This document shows, one piece after another, positions 5,215 to 6,148 of a DNA stretch of 6,148 bases (positions are counted from its first letter, which is position 1; every line of letters starts with the position of its first letter). Both the position numbers and the translations under genes were made by a program. This DNA comes from Planctomycetia bacterium (GTDB taxonomy: Bacteria > Planctomycetota > Phycisphaerae > Phycisphaerales > UBA1924): contig SXOY01000014.1 of NCBI GenBank assembly GCA_005776545.1, positions 1 through 6,148 of the forward strand, in the 5' to 3' direction. Below the pieces are notes generated by a model. It searched no databases and had not been told where the DNA came from. It saw only the letters and a program-made list of their open reading frames with translations.

Positions 5215-6148
5215 GTGTATCGAATCGCCCTCAAAATGCTCTTTGGTGACCCGGCCAAGCTCTTTGGCATTTTGATGGGTGTGACCCTTGCTGCGCTCGT
5301 CATCACGCAGCAGGGCGCTATTTTTTGTGGCATCATGACCCGCAGTTTCTCAGTCATTTCCGATATGCCCGCGGCGGAAATCTGGGTCATGGACCCAAAG
5401 GTGCAGTACGTTGACGACACCAAGCCGCTGAACAGCACAGAGCTATATCGAATTCGATCGGTTGAGGGTGTGGCATCCGCATCGCCGCTCTACAAGTCTT
5501 TGCTGCGTGCTCGACTGGAAAACGGTTCGTTTCAGACTTGCGTTGTGATTGGAGTCGATGATGCCACGCTGACCGGTGCACCGGCGGTCATGCTCGAAGG
5601 CACGGTGGCAGATCTCCGCCGGGCTGACGGGGTTATTATCGACAGTGTTGGAGCAAAAGGGCGACTTGCCAAACCGCCGCCGCCAAACGCGGAACCTGGC
5701 ACACTTGCGACACCAGTGAAAATCGGCGACACGCTTGAGCTCAACGACCGTCGCGCAATTGTCGTCGGCATCTGCAAAGCTACACGATCATTCCAGAATC
5801 AGCCCATCATCTTTACAACGTATTCCCGCGCCACCAGTTTTGCGCCACGGGAACGCAAGATTCTCAGCTTTGTTCTGGTGAAGCCACAGCCTGGTGAAGA
5901 TCATCAGGCTCTCTGCGATCGCATTACGCGCCAGACCGGCCTTGCCGCATATTCTTCCAGCCAGTTCAAGCGAATGAGCATCGAGTATTTCCTGAAATAC
6001 ACTGGGGTTCCCATCAATTTCGGGATCGCGGTCGGACTTGGCTTTCTGATTGGGACAATCATCACAGGCTTCATGTTCTACAGCTTTACTCTGGACAACT
6101 TGCGCTATCTCGGAACTCTCAAGGCAATGGGCACGACCGATGGCACAC
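5215..6148 (+). CDS. ABC transporter permease, DevC/FtsX (MacB-like) type, partial at C-terminus
   Basis: The frame is open to the window edge (311 complete codons). It encodes an inner-membrane permease of the type VII ABC exporter class. The N-terminus, YRIALKMLFGD, followed by a first membrane segment (about residues 16-40, ending near TQQGAIFCG), is the hallmark start of DevC-like permeases. A large extracytoplasmic (MacB periplasmic-type) domain spans about 42-262, and a second membrane segment (about 266-291) opens the FtsX core. The remaining two membrane segments would lie past the edge. The extracytoplasmic domain has a proline-rich stretch, PPPP at 154-157. The ATPase and membrane-fusion partners are not in the window and are expected downstream. 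The start is taken as the GTG at 5215, because the ATG at 5236 would remove the conserved RIALK segment; neither has a clear Shine-Dalgarno. The frame is the same as that of the upstream acetyltransferase. The exported substrate is unknown. Confidence 0.87.
   Translation, partial: MYRIALKMLFGDPAKLFGILMGVTLAALVITQQGAIFCGIMTRSFSVISDMPAAEIWVMDPKVQYVDDTKPLNSTELYRIRSVEGVASASPLYKSLLRARLENGSFQTCVVIGVDDATLTGAPAVMLEGTVADLRRADGVIIDSVGAKGRLAKPPPPNAEPGTLATPVKIGDTLELNDRRAIVVGICKATRSFQNQPIIFTTYSRATSFAPRERKILSFVLVKPQPGEDHQALCDRITRQTGLAAYSSSQFKRMSIEYFLKYTGVPINFGIAVGLGFLIGTIITGFMFYSFTLDNLRYLGTLKAMGTTDGT

Noticed and set aside
1..6148. Mobile element, CRISPR array, tRNA, rRNA or defence system
   Set aside because: No direct-repeat arrays, terminal inverted repeats, transposase or nuclease motifs, or RNA-gene signatures were seen. 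Nearly all bases are covered by five ordinary metabolic or transport genes.

Overview
The window is a densely packed stretch of bacterial chromosome with roughly balanced base composition. It holds five protein-coding genes, two of them cut by the window edges, arranged as two diverging groups around a 96 bp spacer at 3469-3564. The gene families suggest a Gram-negative-type heterotroph, possibly Planctomycetota or a relative: a NagB/PIG-L fusion, a secreted two-domain esterase, a Gfo/Idh/MocA oxidoreductase and a DevC-like ABC permease. That taxonomic guess rests on family resemblance alone and is weak.

Leftward (minus-strand) group. The first gene, 3468 to 1480, encodes a 662-residue fusion of a glucosamine-6-phosphate deaminase (NagB) domain to a PIG-L/LmbE zinc deacetylase domain. 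It is followed after 52 bp by a secreted alpha/beta-hydrolase esterase (PF00756-like) that starts at 1427 and runs off the left edge with no stop codon. The two genes lie in the same direction and are probably co-transcribed.

Rightward (plus-strand) group. A Gfo/Idh/MocA NAD(P)-dependent oxidoreductase (3565-4599) is followed by a GNAT N-acetyltransferase (4636-5193) and the N-terminal part of a DevC/FtsX-type ABC transporter permease (from 5215, running off the right edge). The gaps are 36 and 21 bp and no terminator is visible, so this looks like one operon.

How the genes may work together. The leftward group fits catabolism of (acetyl)amino sugars: deacetylation and deamination in one polypeptide, with an exported esterase possibly acting on esterified polymers or glycosides outside the cytoplasm. 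The rightward group is more generic: a sugar-type dehydrogenase, an acetyltransferase and an export-type ABC permease. Co-regulation of the two groups from the shared spacer is an inference. The spacer contains a small EcoRI-like palindrome and a pair of 7 bp inverted arms that could be operator elements.

No RNA genes, insertion sequences, CRISPR arrays, phage genes or defence systems were seen. The most interesting item is the NagB-PIG-L fusion. It is a known but little-characterised architecture, and I do not see a clearly new biological system here.
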